The notes beneath the pieces are model-generated. The model was not told the DNA's origin and ran no database searches. It worked only from the letters and a program-made list of their open reading frames with translations. This document shows, in pieces, positions 10,071 through 19,894 of a DNA stretch of 64,000 nt. Origin of the DNA: Cercospora beticola (lineage: Eukaryota > Ascomycota > Dothideomycetes > Mycosphaerellales > Mycosphaerellaceae); contig NC_088940.1 in assembly GCF_033473495.1 (NCBI RefSeq), positions 372,001-436,000 of the forward strand, in the 5' to 3' direction. How positions within the stretch are numbered: the stretch's first letter is position 1; each line of letters starts with the position of its first letter. The position numbers and the translations under genes were made by a program.

Positions 10071-10748
10071 TCAGCTCTTGATTCGTTCCGCAGGTCGACT
10101 TCGACTCCGATCGTCTCTCAGATCCCTCACACTCTTCGGTCTCCCTCCAAAGCGGCTACGACTCCTCGCCGCAACGCTTGGAGCTCTCCGACGCTCATCT
10201 TCCCAGTCGTCGTCCGAATGTTCGTAATCGTAGTAATCATCCGGTGGGGCCTCAATTCGTCGAACCTGTCGATCCTGACTGTCGTCTCTCTCAGCGTTCG
10301 CATTCTCCGCAGGGACATACCCGATCCTTCTCCCTTCGCGAATGATGATTTCTCGTTCGTCCCACTCTCGCCCATCGCTCTCATCTTCTTCCCGCTGCCG
10401 CCGCTTCTCATATTCTTCTTCTTCTCGTCGTCGCTTCGCTTTCGCTTTCTCGAACGCTCTGCGCTTTTCATGTCGATAGTGTCGGTCATCCGCTTCCTGC
10501 TTGTCTTTCATCCAAGCGCTGAAACATGTTGCGACGATCTGCACTAATGCGACGCCGATTCCGAGTTTGACGAATGTGCCTGCTGTACTGCTGCCTTTCT
10601 TCTCGTCGCGGGATGGTGAGGCATAGCGGCGACTTCGGCGGGGCCGTCTGTTGTAGTCTGTAGGTGAAGAGCGGCGTCCGCGATGTCTGCTGCCGCGTGA
10701 GTAGAGGGTGGAGTCGTCGCTGGAGTAGCCTCCGTCGCGGTGGCCCAT
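10071..10748 (-). CDS. Hypothetical Arg-rich protein with one membrane helix, 225 aa
   Basis: The gene is a single exon. I do not recognise a named family. The first 55 residues are Ser/Arg/Tyr-rich (GSRHRGRRSSP, RRPRRSRRYASPSRD), then comes one hydrophobic segment (about 60-80, GTFVKLGIGVALVQIVATCF), followed directly by a long charged helix rich in Glu, Lys and Arg (about 95-135). The tail is acidic then basic, with RSRSR motifs. The layout suggests a single-pass membrane protein with a basic N-terminal side and a cytosolic charged coil; SR-like stretches could be phosphorylation targets. The ATG at 10748 sits in a suitable context and the frame has no internal alternative that keeps the N-terminal pattern. 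Confidence 0.68.
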   Translation of the reverse strand: MGHRDGGYSSDDSTLYSRGSRHRGRRSSPTDYNRRPRRSRRYASPSRDEKKGSSTAGTFVKLGIGVALVQIVATCFSAWMKDKQEADDRHYRHEKRRAFEKAKAKRRREEEEYEKRRQREEDESDGREWDEREIIIREGRRIGYVPAENANAERDDSQDRQVRRIEAPPDDYYDYEHSDDDWEDERRRAPSVAARSRSRFGGRPKSVRDLRDDRSRSRPAERIKS

Positions 10749-12922
10749 GGTGGATGTGGTGTCGGTGGTGGACTGGTGGTGTTAGTGGCGAGGAGATGTC
10801 ACATAGCGAGTACTTTCGTAGGTGTATTGGCGATGGCTGGCGAGCCTTTGCACAGCCCGACTACCGCCTTCGTTTGGGCATGAACCTGACCAGAGGGAGT
10901 ACCTGAGTCTCGCGCACTGCCCGGATGGCGAAACAGGCGACAACCATGCCGCTGATGTCACTTTGAAGAAGCATCATGTGACAGTGCTTGGCATGCCCCA
11001 CTCCTCCAGCTTCACCTCCCACTGACCTCAGTTCCCCGACAGCATCTGCATAGACCACAATCACATCGTTCGTGCATCGACACCCACAAAGAGATGTATC
11101 GCGTCGGGAAATTCAAGCTTGCGATCCTCGCTAAGTCTGAATTGAACACATGTCATTCGCATAGCGGTATGCAGCCAACCGACAGCTCCCTGGTCTGAAG
11201 GAATGACCTCCGAATTCGACGTGAGGCCTCGAAACCATCAATCATCCGACTCTGAAGGCTCCACGTGTTGGTGCGAAGGCGCCCGCAGATATGCCCGGCC
11301 GCTTCGGGACAGCTTCAACCCAACTGTTGCATCGGCTGGATGCCTCTGCTTATTGCCACGGTCGTTCCCGATATTCTAGTCACGACATCTAACCATTGGT
11401 GCCTTCAAAGTTCCTCCACAGCTTGTAGTAGCCTGGCAGGTATCTCAAAAATCGGACTTCGGAAGACGCGGGCGGACATGGGTTGAGAAAATCAGTTAAC
11501 GCGAATGTCATTTCGTGGTGGACTAGTTACTACTCGATAAGCCGTAAGGTACGAACATTCAGAAGAGCCTAGTCAGCATACGAGGACTGGCTTTGGTATC
11601 CAGTCTGGCATCGCTGAACACCGACAACAGTCTTTGCTTTCCGATTGCGCCTCGATCTTGGAGCTTGGTCACAGCCATCTTTCCTTTCCCATCTATCATT
11701 CCCCATCATTCTAGTCATGTCCCCAAACAACGCTTGTAGGCCTGATCGCACTGATTCGCAGTTGGACACGCTCGATGTGTCGGAATTACTCGAGCTCGAA
11801 AAAAGTGGTAGATATGGGCCGCCAACGTTCATGAGAAATCTGCAGTGAATTTGAAAGGTCGATGTTCGAACGTTGCAGCCAGGCGCAATCCGGAAATGAG
11901 GTGTATACATAAGACCAGCAACGCAACGACCCTTCGAAGGGATTGCCATGGCAGCACCCGACTACTCCACGGTTCGCCTATGCCGTCAACCACAATGCTG
12001 GCACATAATTCGTCTGGTCACTCCACCCCTTGCCATACTCACAGGGCTACTCGACAGCTACACGGCAATGCCCTTTGCAACTTCCGGTCTGGACCTTTAC
12101 GCATAGCTTGTGGACCTGGTAGTGGCGATCGGAGCGCGATGCTTCGTGAAGATGTACATGGCTATCAGAGTCGTTGATAGATTGCATGTCTGCAATCGTA
12201 TTCAGAAGGAGGCGCTGTTATAGAGGCGCCTAGCGTTGCATCGACAATATTCGTATGCCAAGGCGATCGTTGCTGCGTTGCCCGCGACAGCGAAGCTTTC
12301 ACGTTTCAGAGTAAGCACCATGTTCTGATCCTTTCCTCCTTTGGTGGTACTTTTGGCTAACAGCGAGAGCCCTGCGGGAGGGGGGACGCTGAGGGCTGCG
12401 AAGTATCTGCTGAGGCACATACCGTCAGCACGGGCGTCTTTCGTGGCCAGAATACTTCATGGTGTTCATGGTGACATTGACAGAGAGATCTCATTGGTTT
12501 TCTAAGCGGGCTCGCATTAACGAGGACGATATATTGGAATAACGGATTCGAGCCAATCAGTCTCGCGCGTGCAGCTGATTCCCTTTTTCCCCCAACTCGT
12601 CTTTCTCATCACGCGTCTAACCAAATACGTTCTAGTGCGCAATATTAATGCCCTTTGCTTCCACCATGGACAATCGGTAAAGACCACTGAGTACCAACGC
12701 CAACATCTAGCCCAAGTATCCTCCAGTCCTCAGAACGGCTGCTGTGGTGGAGTGGTGGCGTGTGCGAGAGCTAGCAGCTTGAGCTCCAATGGATATGCGC
12801 AACCCGCTGTAGTGCCAGACTCTTGCCGCACAACTTTCCTTGCACACAAAATCTACCTTGGACGCGGCTGGGTGACGATCAGGCTTATGACGGTACACTA
12901 CCGTGTCGGAGAAGCCAAGGAG
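10749..12922. other. Intergenic region of 2.2 kb without a convincing gene
   Basis: No domain-bearing frame is seen on either strand. The only candidate worth naming is a 43-codon plus-strand frame at 11717-11848, preceded by a pyrimidine-rich leader (CATCTTTCCTTTCCCATC). It encodes a hydrophilic acidic peptide ending GRYGPPTFMRNLQ. It may be a small gene, a first exon or chance. A plus frame at 12569-13054 overlaps the antisense membrane-protein gene and is rejected. Confidence 0.35.
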
Positions 12923-13492
12923 TCATGCCATCGAATTCAACTGATCTGCTTTCTCTTCGGAGGCAGTATTTTCCGCCGTTCCATCGGTGCGCTCAGCGCG
13001 GTAGTCTCCTATAAGAGCGCAGGTAAACGAGAAGAGTGCTATAGCGAGGACTAGTGCTACCGCCTTCATAATGTCGTGCCTCATTACGATAGCTAGGAAC
13101 TCGGAAAGACCCTTCTGCCTCCACGCAGTTGTAAATTCGTCTTTAAGACACAGGAGATGGCTTGCCCCGTTCCCGCTCTGCTTCCAGGCATCGCAAGTTG
13201 TAAAGGGGCTTTTCCAGATTAATTTCCCGAAGAGAACGATATCTGTCTGTACAATGATATCGGCCAAGAAAGGACCTGACATCGTGGTAACCAGCATAGG
13301 CAGTATGCCAAAAGTCCAGAATAGTAATAGCTTGTATTTCGAGCGGAGAAGGCTAGTCTTAGCCAAGATCGTTAAGCCTAACCAAGACCCGCCTAGGACG
13401 CCAGTAAGACAGAGTACTACGCAGCAGATGCTCCAGTAGAGGGACCAGGAGGGAGTGTCCGGGGTCGATAATAGTGCACTTGAGTTGTCCAT
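12923..13492 (-). CDS. Hypothetical membrane protein, 189 aa
   Basis: The gene is a single exon with no family I can name. At least three strong hydrophobic helices are visible: about 16-44 (WSICCVVLCLTGVLGG), 54-82 (LLLFWTFGILPMLVTTM) and 143-162 (AVALVLAIALFSFTCALIG), with a possible fourth near 80-95. The loop between helices two and three carries three cysteines (TTCDAW, HLLCLKDE). The C-terminus is short, hydrophilic and acidic. The start at 13492 gives MDNSSALLSTPDTPS, a normal hydrophilic lead-in. It could be a complete small membrane protein or the last exon of a larger one; I see no joining exon immediately upstream. Confidence 0.55.
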   Translation of the reverse strand: MDNSSALLSTPDTPSWSLYWSICCVVLCLTGVLGGSWLGLTILAKTSLLRSKYKLLLFWTFGILPMLVTTMSGPFLADIIVQTDIVLFGKLIWKSPFTTCDAWKQSGNGASHLLCLKDEFTTAWRQKGLSEFLAIVMRHDIMKAVALVLAIALFSFTCALIGDYRAERTDGTAENTASEEKADQLNSMA

Positions 13493-13938
13493 ATTGCATG
13501 TAGAGCCCGAGGGGTAATCGCTTGGATGCAGTCGTTGCTCCTGAAGATGTCAAGTGACGGTCAGAATATTCGGCTGCCCGTAGAATAGAGATGTAAGAGA
13601 AGAAGCAAGTTCTTGCAGAGTTTTTATTCTGTTGCCAAGGCTCGAGTTTTGGTTAACAGAAAGTAATTTGGCTTCACAGCGGTACCGATAAAGCTGGCCT
13701 ACAATTCTGTCCACAACTTAATACCTCAATCGCGTACTCCATCAAGACACTTATCCGCAACGCATGGTCATCAACACAAAACTGATCGCCTTCAGGAATC
13801 GATCTGGTCCCAGACGTCCACGAGGGCAACGACGATGGCGACAATGACACAAGCAAAGATGATGAACAAGAATAGCTTCCAGGTCCTCTCGTATGCGCCC
13901 GAATATCCGCTCCATAGATTGCCAGCAAGTCTTCTGAT
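13493..13938. other. Intergenic with an unexplained antisense membrane-helix frame
   Basis: On the minus strand a frame from about 14005 down to 13797 reads through to a stop and contains a strong transmembrane segment, WKLFLFIIFACVIVAIVVAL, preceded by GCDFLAVGVELNLHIRRLAG. It lacks an ATG and overlaps the start of the monooxygenase remnant, so it may be the last exon of an unrecognised minus-strand gene or its relic. Confidence 0.3.
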
Positions 13939-15757
13939 ATGCAAATTCAACTCGACACCGACTGCGAGGAAATCGCAGCCCCATTCATTACGAAGTTGCC
14001 TTCTCTTTCAGCTCAAGACTTCTCGGCAGAGCCCATCCGGTCAGACACGTTTGCCCTCACAGGCTGCTTGGGGACTTTCTACTCAGCACCTAGCATCATC
14101 AAGGCCTGGTCCGACCCCTGCACTCTGGGACAAGCAACGAGATTCAAGGCCGTGCCAGGCCCAGAAAAGCCGGTAAGACTAGATGAGAAGATGGGCTGGG
14201 GGGAAGATCATGTTCGAGTTCCAGTGTGCAGCGACTCCTGCAACCAGATGTATTGGGTTCCTCTGCTTGGTTCTAGAGGGTGGGTCATGGAAGATCTGGG
14301 TCTTGAGGACGGTTCTGGAGCAATTGGAAGGTTGTGAAAATGTGGACTTTCTATGGCCGAAGACCACCGTCAATGGAGAAAGTGAGATCCCCGATACTAA
14401 TACTAATCGGCTGGTCAAGATTGCCCGAGCTGGAGCAGAAACCGACTTAATCGACTGTGTCATCGTGGGCGCTGGAAATGCAGGACTCAGCTGCGGCGGT
14501 CGTCTCCAGGCATTGGGCGTCAACTACATCATCCTGGAGAAAGACTCACAGATAGGTGCCAGCTGGGTCAAGCGATATAAGTCAGCGCGATTGCACACTC
14601 AACGCGAAACGAACCACCTACCGTTCAATAGGACGTTTTCGGATACCTGCAGCGAGTACCCGACCAAAGATGAGCTGGTTGAGGGCCACAGAAGATGGGC
14701 TCACGAGTACGGGATTTATGAGCACATCTGGTTCGAAACAGCTCTTGGAAGAGGCTCATGGGATCCAGCAAAGCAGTCATGGACATTACGCATCAGTGCG
14801 TTTGGTGTGCCGGAAATGATCACCACTCGAGCTGTGATCATGGCAGTTGGCTCTGGAGGACAGATTCCGATCGTTCCTCAGTTCACAGGTCAAGCTGATG
14901 TCGAAGGAACCCTGATCCACTCAGCAGATCACTGGAGCGCAGAATCTTGGAAGGGCAAAGCCGGCGTTGTTATCTCGTCCTGCCCAGCAAAAAGCTTCGC
15001 AAAAGTGAACAGCAAGTCGTATAATGCCAATATCGAAACGCACGTGGCAGACCCAGCGGCCTATTCAATGCCAAATGCAGTAGCCCGGCTGATGTCTCGA
15101 AAAGTGCTGCACACTATGGCGGATGAGGAGCCGGAAAGATTCGATGCGCTGGAGCGTGCAGGGTTCAGATGCGAGCGCCACGGTGACATGCAGTGGCATT
15201 TGCTCGAATGATTCAAGGGCCGGTATGGCGATGTGGGCTGCGCGAAGCTGAGTGCTGATGGCAAGGTGAGCCCACTGAGAGCCATTGTTTGTAATGTCTC
15301 TCTCAAGCTGACGCTCTCCAGATCAAGATGAAATCTGGTCCCGCGATGACACGATTCACGCCTGACGGCCTCGCATTCAGCGATGGGTCTGAGCTCTCTG
15401 CTGACATTGTCGTCCTCTGTACCGGGTTCGTCGGCAACATGCGCGTGACTATAGAGCAGATCTTTGGCAAAGAGGTCGCTGGTGAAGTTGGCGACATCTG
15501 GGGCGTAAACGAGGGAGGAGAGGTCAGAGGCGCATACAGACGAACTGGAGGTAAGTGCATTCACTCCCCCTTGAACTGCAGAAGTTCTTCGCTCAACCCC
15601 ACCACAACCAACGTTCGCTGACAAGATGTCAGATCCTGCAATGTGGTGTATGTCTGGCGGGCTCGCTATGACGAGGTACTTCTCACGACACGTCGCTCTG
15701 CAGATCAAAGTTCTCGTGATGGGCTCTCCGCTGGCCAGATATACACGGGGCCAGTAG
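13939..15757 (+). pseudogene. Broken FAD-dependent (flavin-containing) monooxygenase
   Basis: Several segments match fungal flavin monooxygenases. An N-terminal NTF2-like part (FALTGCLGTFYSAPSIIKAW) is followed by GSWKIWVLRTVLEQLEG, the FAD motif CVIVGAGNAGLSCGGRLQ (about 14459), then AVIMAVGSGGQIPIVPQF, ATGF-like VVLCTGFVGNMR (15412) and the C-terminal MWCMSGGLAMTRYFSRH. Introns at about 15265-15321 and 15551-15632 still look functional. Three lesions are visible. The reading frame shifts near a run of six G at about 14198. The NADPH-binding Rossmann motif expected after GKAGVVI is missing, replaced by a short join into SKSYNANI. A TGA at 15209-15211 stands where the family has Arg (LLE, stop, FKGRYGDVG), consistent with CGA to TGA. 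The true N-terminus also seems lost. No functional enzyme can be made. Confidence 0.82.
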
Positions 15758-16108
15758 ACAGAGCGTGCATCGGTGTTGATTTGCTTGATCCCGACTCACG
15801 TTTCTGCAAGCGTAGCAGTCCTGGCATACAAGCACAACTCTATTGCCGGCAGGGATGCAGAAAAGCCGATCCAGATCCGATCCAACGATGTCTCCAGCAG
15901 CACTCGAAGATATCCTTGATCGACTGAATTCTTCCAGGTAGTAACCCTGGACTCTTTTGCCGTCATATCAACGGTCTCCATACCAGTCTTTGCAGTCCGC
16001 CGCGAGCAATCAGAAGTCACAATGCCCCCGGCTGCGATCGACGCAGTGAGTGACAAGCTGACATATGCCATCCTGAAAGGCAATGATTCGTCGTCCCACC
16101 AGCACTAG
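15758..16108. other. Intergenic, convergent region
   Basis: This is the short space between the monooxygenase remnant and the 3' end of the HET gene. Nothing else is seen. Confidence 0.4.
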
Positions 16109-18259
16109 TCATACAAGTACAATCCGTCTCTTCCCAAGCACTCGCTTGATATTCTGGTAGTCCGAGTTTGCATTGAACGGGAAAACACCAACATGACCGC
16201 CGGAATCTTCGTCCGTCTGGTCAGCGGATCCCAAATCTAAAGGCACGACTTCGTCCTCGGATGTAGATATGTATTTCGATTTGTACTCTTCAATCAGATT
16301 CCAGGCCCGCCCTCTCATCATGCGATGCATGTAGCACGGTCCAAGAAGTTCATAGTATTGGCCATCCTCGGGTCCGACTTTTCTCAACGCTACTGGATAG
16401 CGGCAACCATTCAGAATGGCGACATAATCGCCTTCACGTGTCATTGCAGGGACGATGCACATGAGACCATGATTGCTCACAACGAACAAGTGCTTGTTCC
16501 ATAGCTCAGTATTGACCACGGCTTGATGGTATTCAGGGATATTATTTGGAAAGTCGCTGGACTCCAGCCACGCTCTCCACTCAGCAAACCCCTTCCTCTC
16601 GTAGTCTGCAGTTGCCAATTCGTCCCGCGGCGTGGTGTTGACCATAATCGTTCCCGCGTATGCGTCTGATCCGGACTCCCCAGTGAAATATCGAGGCATC
16701 TTCTCGTTGATAAAGGTAAGGTCGGCGGCCAGCTTGGAAGAGATTTCCGGGAGGAGAGCAGCCAAATGCATCGAAGGAAGTGTGGGCTGCGGACTACAGT
16801 ACACTATCTTGTCTTGTAGGATTGCTCCTATCTCCAAGGCCTCTGCTACCAAGTTCTTCTTCTTGCCTTTGGCATTGAAGAAGTAGTACTCGGGGATTGG
16901 GCGAGAACCTATTCGACAGGAGGGAAGACTTACGAACTGCACGCTAGGCTGATATGCCATCCCGCCAGCAGCCCAGCTGCTTTCGTGATCGGCGAAAAAG
17001 ACTCCAATATCTTCATTTCGCAGGTCCGGGACCCATGAGGGTAGACTCGCATCACTATACTGCTGTGAGCGGCCCGCTAAGCTCAAGGTCCTATCGACAT
17101 GGGTGGAGTGAGTGTACTTCGCAATGCGGATGAAGACTGCTTGCCAAGGTATGGAATAGTCGACTTTGGGACGTGGAGGGGCCGCCCTTGGTGGAAAGCG
17201 GAAGCTTTTGTCGAGGTTGTAAAGGGCGTACACCTTGTCTCGAGGATCTGTTGCCTCGAGTACAGAACCATGTTTGAGCTTCGTAATCAACGGTCTGCTA
17301 GTTGCACTTGAACCTTGGAGAGCGTCAGTGAAAAAGCCGAAAGCGAGCACGGAACTCTTGTGCCCAGCATAGTAGTCAATAGAGGATTCTGTTGCCGATC
17401 TCTGGCGGATTTCATCCTGCCACGGAGTCGGAATGGCGAACTCGACCACCCGGTGGTGATTGATTTCTCGTAAAGCTACTATGCTCCTCCACTCCGGGAG
17501 ATGCTCGGAGGTATTCCAAGGCTCTGGCCAGCCAGAGGAGTCTCGAGGTTGCAGGAGGCACCCAAGCGCGATCAATCGCTCCAAATCCACCTCTTGGGAA
17601 CCACAAAGCACTCTGGTGTTTTGGTTGACGGCCATTTCCTGCTGTATCCAGATCCTGCGAAACCATGGGCGGCAAAACAGTCTCATCACGGCGGAAACAA
17701 GCCTCTGATCTTGCTCGGTTCGGGTTATGGTATCGAATAGATACGGTCTTTCCTCGATCTGGACATCTGGCGCACCCCACACGTCGAGCAGCGCATGTCT
17801 CAATACAGACGTTATATCTAGCTGAGCTATGTAATTCATAGCAATCAGGCTAGATTCGTCCTGTAGACCAATCCACGCGATCACTGCCATGGCATTTCGA
17901 TAAATCACATGCATCATTTCCACCTGCTTTGCGCGTTCGACCGCATCTGTCTGGTTGATGCAGATGCAATCAATCCAGAGCATGCGAGACCGATCCGGCA
18001 ATCGAAGCTGGTGGAGGAAATCACATGCATTCTGCCGTAGTTCGAACTCGATGCCATCGCATAGGATGGTCCTGGTTGGAATTGGATCGCCCCAAGTGTA
18101 CGAGGTGGCTTCAAACATTGGCGGAGGCTTCATAAGCAGAGTATCGTAGACGAAATTGACGACAATGGTGTCCGAACCTGTGCCTGGGAGCAATTCGATG
18201 AACCGTATAGCTTCAAGGCCTTCCAGTGGCCGGTAGAGAGCAGCATGTTTAGCACTCAT
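16109..18259 (-). CDS. HET-domain (heterokaryon incompatibility) protein
   Basis: This single exon encodes 716 residues. The HET domain occupies about 49-200, with FEATSYTWGD, LWIDCICINQ and ERAKQVEMMHVIYRNAMAVIAWIG. These are the three classic blocks of the family, which triggers regulated cell death on recognition of non-self in filamentous fungi. Domain blocks continue with FCRPWFRRIWIQQE (about 230) and DPRDKVYAL (about 380), as usual for stand-alone HET proteins. The C-terminal 300 residues have no recognised domain, but FVVSNHGLMCIVP near 610 is a common fungal HET tail pattern. The Met at 18259 is preferred over 18430 because family similarity starts right after it (LYRPLEGLEAIRFIELLPG) and the upstream 57 residues are low in bias. 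No partner NLR gene is adjacent. Confidence 0.92.
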   Translation of the reverse strand: MSAKHAALYRPLEGLEAIRFIELLPGTGSDTIVVNFVYDTLLMKPPPMFEATSYTWGDPIPTRTILCDGIEFELRQNACDFLHQLRLPDRSRMLWIDCICINQTDAVERAKQVEMMHVIYRNAMAVIAWIGLQDESSLIAMNYIAQLDITSVLRHALLDVWGAPDVQIEERPYLFDTITRTEQDQRLVSAVMRLFCRPWFRRIWIQQEMAVNQNTRVLCGSQEVDLERLIALGCLLQPRDSSGWPEPWNTSEHLPEWRSIVALREINHHRVVEFAIPTPWQDEIRQRSATESSIDYYAGHKSSVLAFGFFTDALQGSSATSRPLITKLKHGSVLEATDPRDKVYALYNLDKSFRFPPRAAPPRPKVDYSIPWQAVFIRIAKYTHSTHVDRTLSLAGRSQQYSDASLPSWVPDLRNEDIGVFFADHESSWAAGGMAYQPSVQFVSLPSCRIGSRPIPEYYFFNAKGKKKNLVAEALEIGAILQDKIVYCSPQPTLPSMHLAALLPEISSKLAADLTFINEKMPRYFTGESGSDAYAGTIMVNTTPRDELATADYERKGFAEWRAWLESSDFPNNIPEYHQAVVNTELWNKHLFVVSNHGLMCIVPAMTREGDYVAILNGCRYPVALRKVGPEDGQYYELLGPCYMHRMMRGRAWNLIEEYKSKYISTSEDEVVPLDLGSADQTDEDSGGHVGVFPFNANSDYQNIKRVLGKRRIVLV

Positions 18260-18724
18260 TTTGGTGTGTCCGGCACAAAGCCTCTGAACCGAATGTGAGA
18301 CCCTCATCAGTGAGGGAATTCTGTGAAGTTTGAATAAGTGTAGCCTCAGCCCTGCGAGGCTGAGTCGGCTTTGAGTGAGGCATTGAGGTGGCGCTGCGAG
18401 CTTGGCGTTGCTCGGCGGGGCGTCCCGCACGTCTCACAGTCCATGCTGTGATACACAAGTCTCGGGCACCTAAGACTTGTACGAAAGCAAATGATCGATC
18501 TGTTGAAGCCGAATCATGAGTGGAGGTAGTGGCCGAATTGGGCGTTGGACAAAGCCGACTTGTGGCAGTCACAGCTCTGACTTTGGCAACTAAGGAAGAA
18601 AGAGGGTAAGAACGCCAATAGTCGCGATATGAAGGATGTGTGGCACGCTCCTGTTCACATCCACAGTCAATCGCATCCGTTCTGAATACTTTGACTTACT
18701 TTGATTTCACAACTTCCGCTAGTC
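18260..18724. other. Intergenic between two minus-strand genes
   Basis: This is the promoter region of the HET gene and the terminator side of the thioesterase. No gene or repeat is recognised. Confidence 0.4.
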
Positions 18725-19894
18725 TCAGATCTTGCTCTTCCCACCATTCCCAGTCCCCTCTCCATACTGCCTCCTAATCCCCTTCTTCTCCGCCTCCACA
18801 ACCCTCTTCCCCGTCCCCTGCAAAGCCCTCAGATCAACCACAAACCACAAACTCTGCCCCAACGCCACCAGGTTTCCTTCAGGATCCCAAATTTCAGCTT
18901 CAATATCGAACCTCCCATCCACGCACTCCTTGATTGCCCACCTCAGACACAACCACTTGACTCCCTCATCTGGTAGCTGCCTCTTCACCTCGATCGTCAT
19001 TGACACAGTCGGATAATATCTCGGTGAACTCCAAGGTGGATGGTCGTATGATGTTAAACCTTGTTCTTCATTCTGTAGAGCGCGGACAGGCATAGAGAAG
19101 GCGTTATGCGGTGCGTCTGGGAAGAAGTTTTCCAGTGGAGGGACTGAATGGTCCATGAGCAGGCCTAGCATCGGAGTCGTCCACTTCTCTTCTGGAATCC
19201 GAGGAGTAATCCATTGGGTCGTGAAGCGTCGATTTCGGGGATCGAGGGATGGGGAAGGAGGATGTCTTGGCATGACGAATATCACATTGCAAAGGGTGTG
19301 GTTCGGGGTCTGAGGATCGCGGCCAACGTCGTAGCGGGTCCAGTTCGCATCTTTCTGAGATAGTACAGCGTCAAAATCTATAGGCGGAAGGGATTGTTGG
19401 CCACGGTAGCCGGTGTTCTGCGAAATTGTGTTCCGTATTGCGAGGGGGCCGGAGTTTGTGGCGTAGCATGCGCAGCACTCGGACTTGGCTTGTGAGAGAG
19501 TAATGTGGATTGTACTTGTTGTCTTCCCAATTCGTACATCTCGAATCTTGAGCTCGATGGGGCCGGTGCTACAGGGTCGAAGGAATTCGTTGTGGAGGGA
19601 GAAAGTATTGGGTTGGTTGAGACGAGACAGTGATGTCGAGAAGTGTAGTGTTATTGTCTTCCAGATGAGAGCGAGGAGGAATCCGCCATGAGCAGCTGTG
19701 CATGATTCAGTACTTATTGAAAGTCTTGATAATGTGGCAAACTTACATGTCCCATAACTGAACTCCGGATGAACGTTCGCTTGGTATGTATGACTGTCAA
19801 TGGCATCGATCTTCGAAACTTCTTCAAACGTGAAAAGCTCTTTCCCTCGCTCGCCATCCCGACGGACATACTTCAACGACGTCTTCTGCGACAT
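18725..19894 (-). CDS. Acyl-CoA thioesterase-like protein (double hot-dog)
   Basis: The frame is open for 389 codons, but it contains a well-formed intron of about 51 nt near 19696-19746 (GTAAGT donor, CACAG acceptor). Removing it joins SYGT to SAHGGFLL and restores the family block at the start of the first hot-dog helix, giving 372 residues. The family hydrolyses acyl-CoA or related thioesters. Family-like segments are TRYDVGRDPQTPNHTLCNVIF, then IPEEKWTTPMLGLLMDHS (start of the second hot-dog) and WLCLRWAIKECVDGRFDIEAE. The extreme C-terminus is KSKI, whose last three residues resemble a peroxisomal PTS1 variant. Since the intron is a multiple of three, a retained form would still be translated. 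The substrate is unknown. Confidence 0.8.
   Translation of the reverse strand: MSQKTSLKYVRRDGERGKELFTFEEVSKIDAIDSHTYQANVHPEFSYGTCKFATLSRLSISTESCTAAHGGFLLALIWKTITLHFSTSLSRLNQPNTFSLHNEFLRPCSTGPIELKIRDVRIGKTTSTIHITLSQAKSECCACYATNSGPLAIRNTISQNTGYRGQQSLPPIDFDAVLSQKDANWTRYDVGRDPQTPNHTLCNVIFVMPRHPPSPSLDPRNRRFTTQWITPRIPEEKWTTPMLGLLMDHSVPPLENFFPDAPHNAFSMPVRALQNEEQGLTSYDHPPWSSPRYYPTVSMTIEVKRQLPDEGVKWLCLRWAIKECVDGRFDIEAEIWDPEGNLVALGQSLWFVVDLRALQGTGKRVVEAEKKGIRRQYGEGTGNGGKSKI

Noticed and set aside
12569..13054. Plus-strand frame of 161 codons overlapping the small membrane protein
   Set aside because: It has no domain and it overlaps the tail of a minus-strand gene with better hydrophobic periodicity.
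15643..15927. Separate plus-strand gene after the monooxygenase
   Set aside because: The first part in another frame is the last exon of the monooxygenase (MWCMSGGLAMTRYFSRH), and the remainder has no domain.
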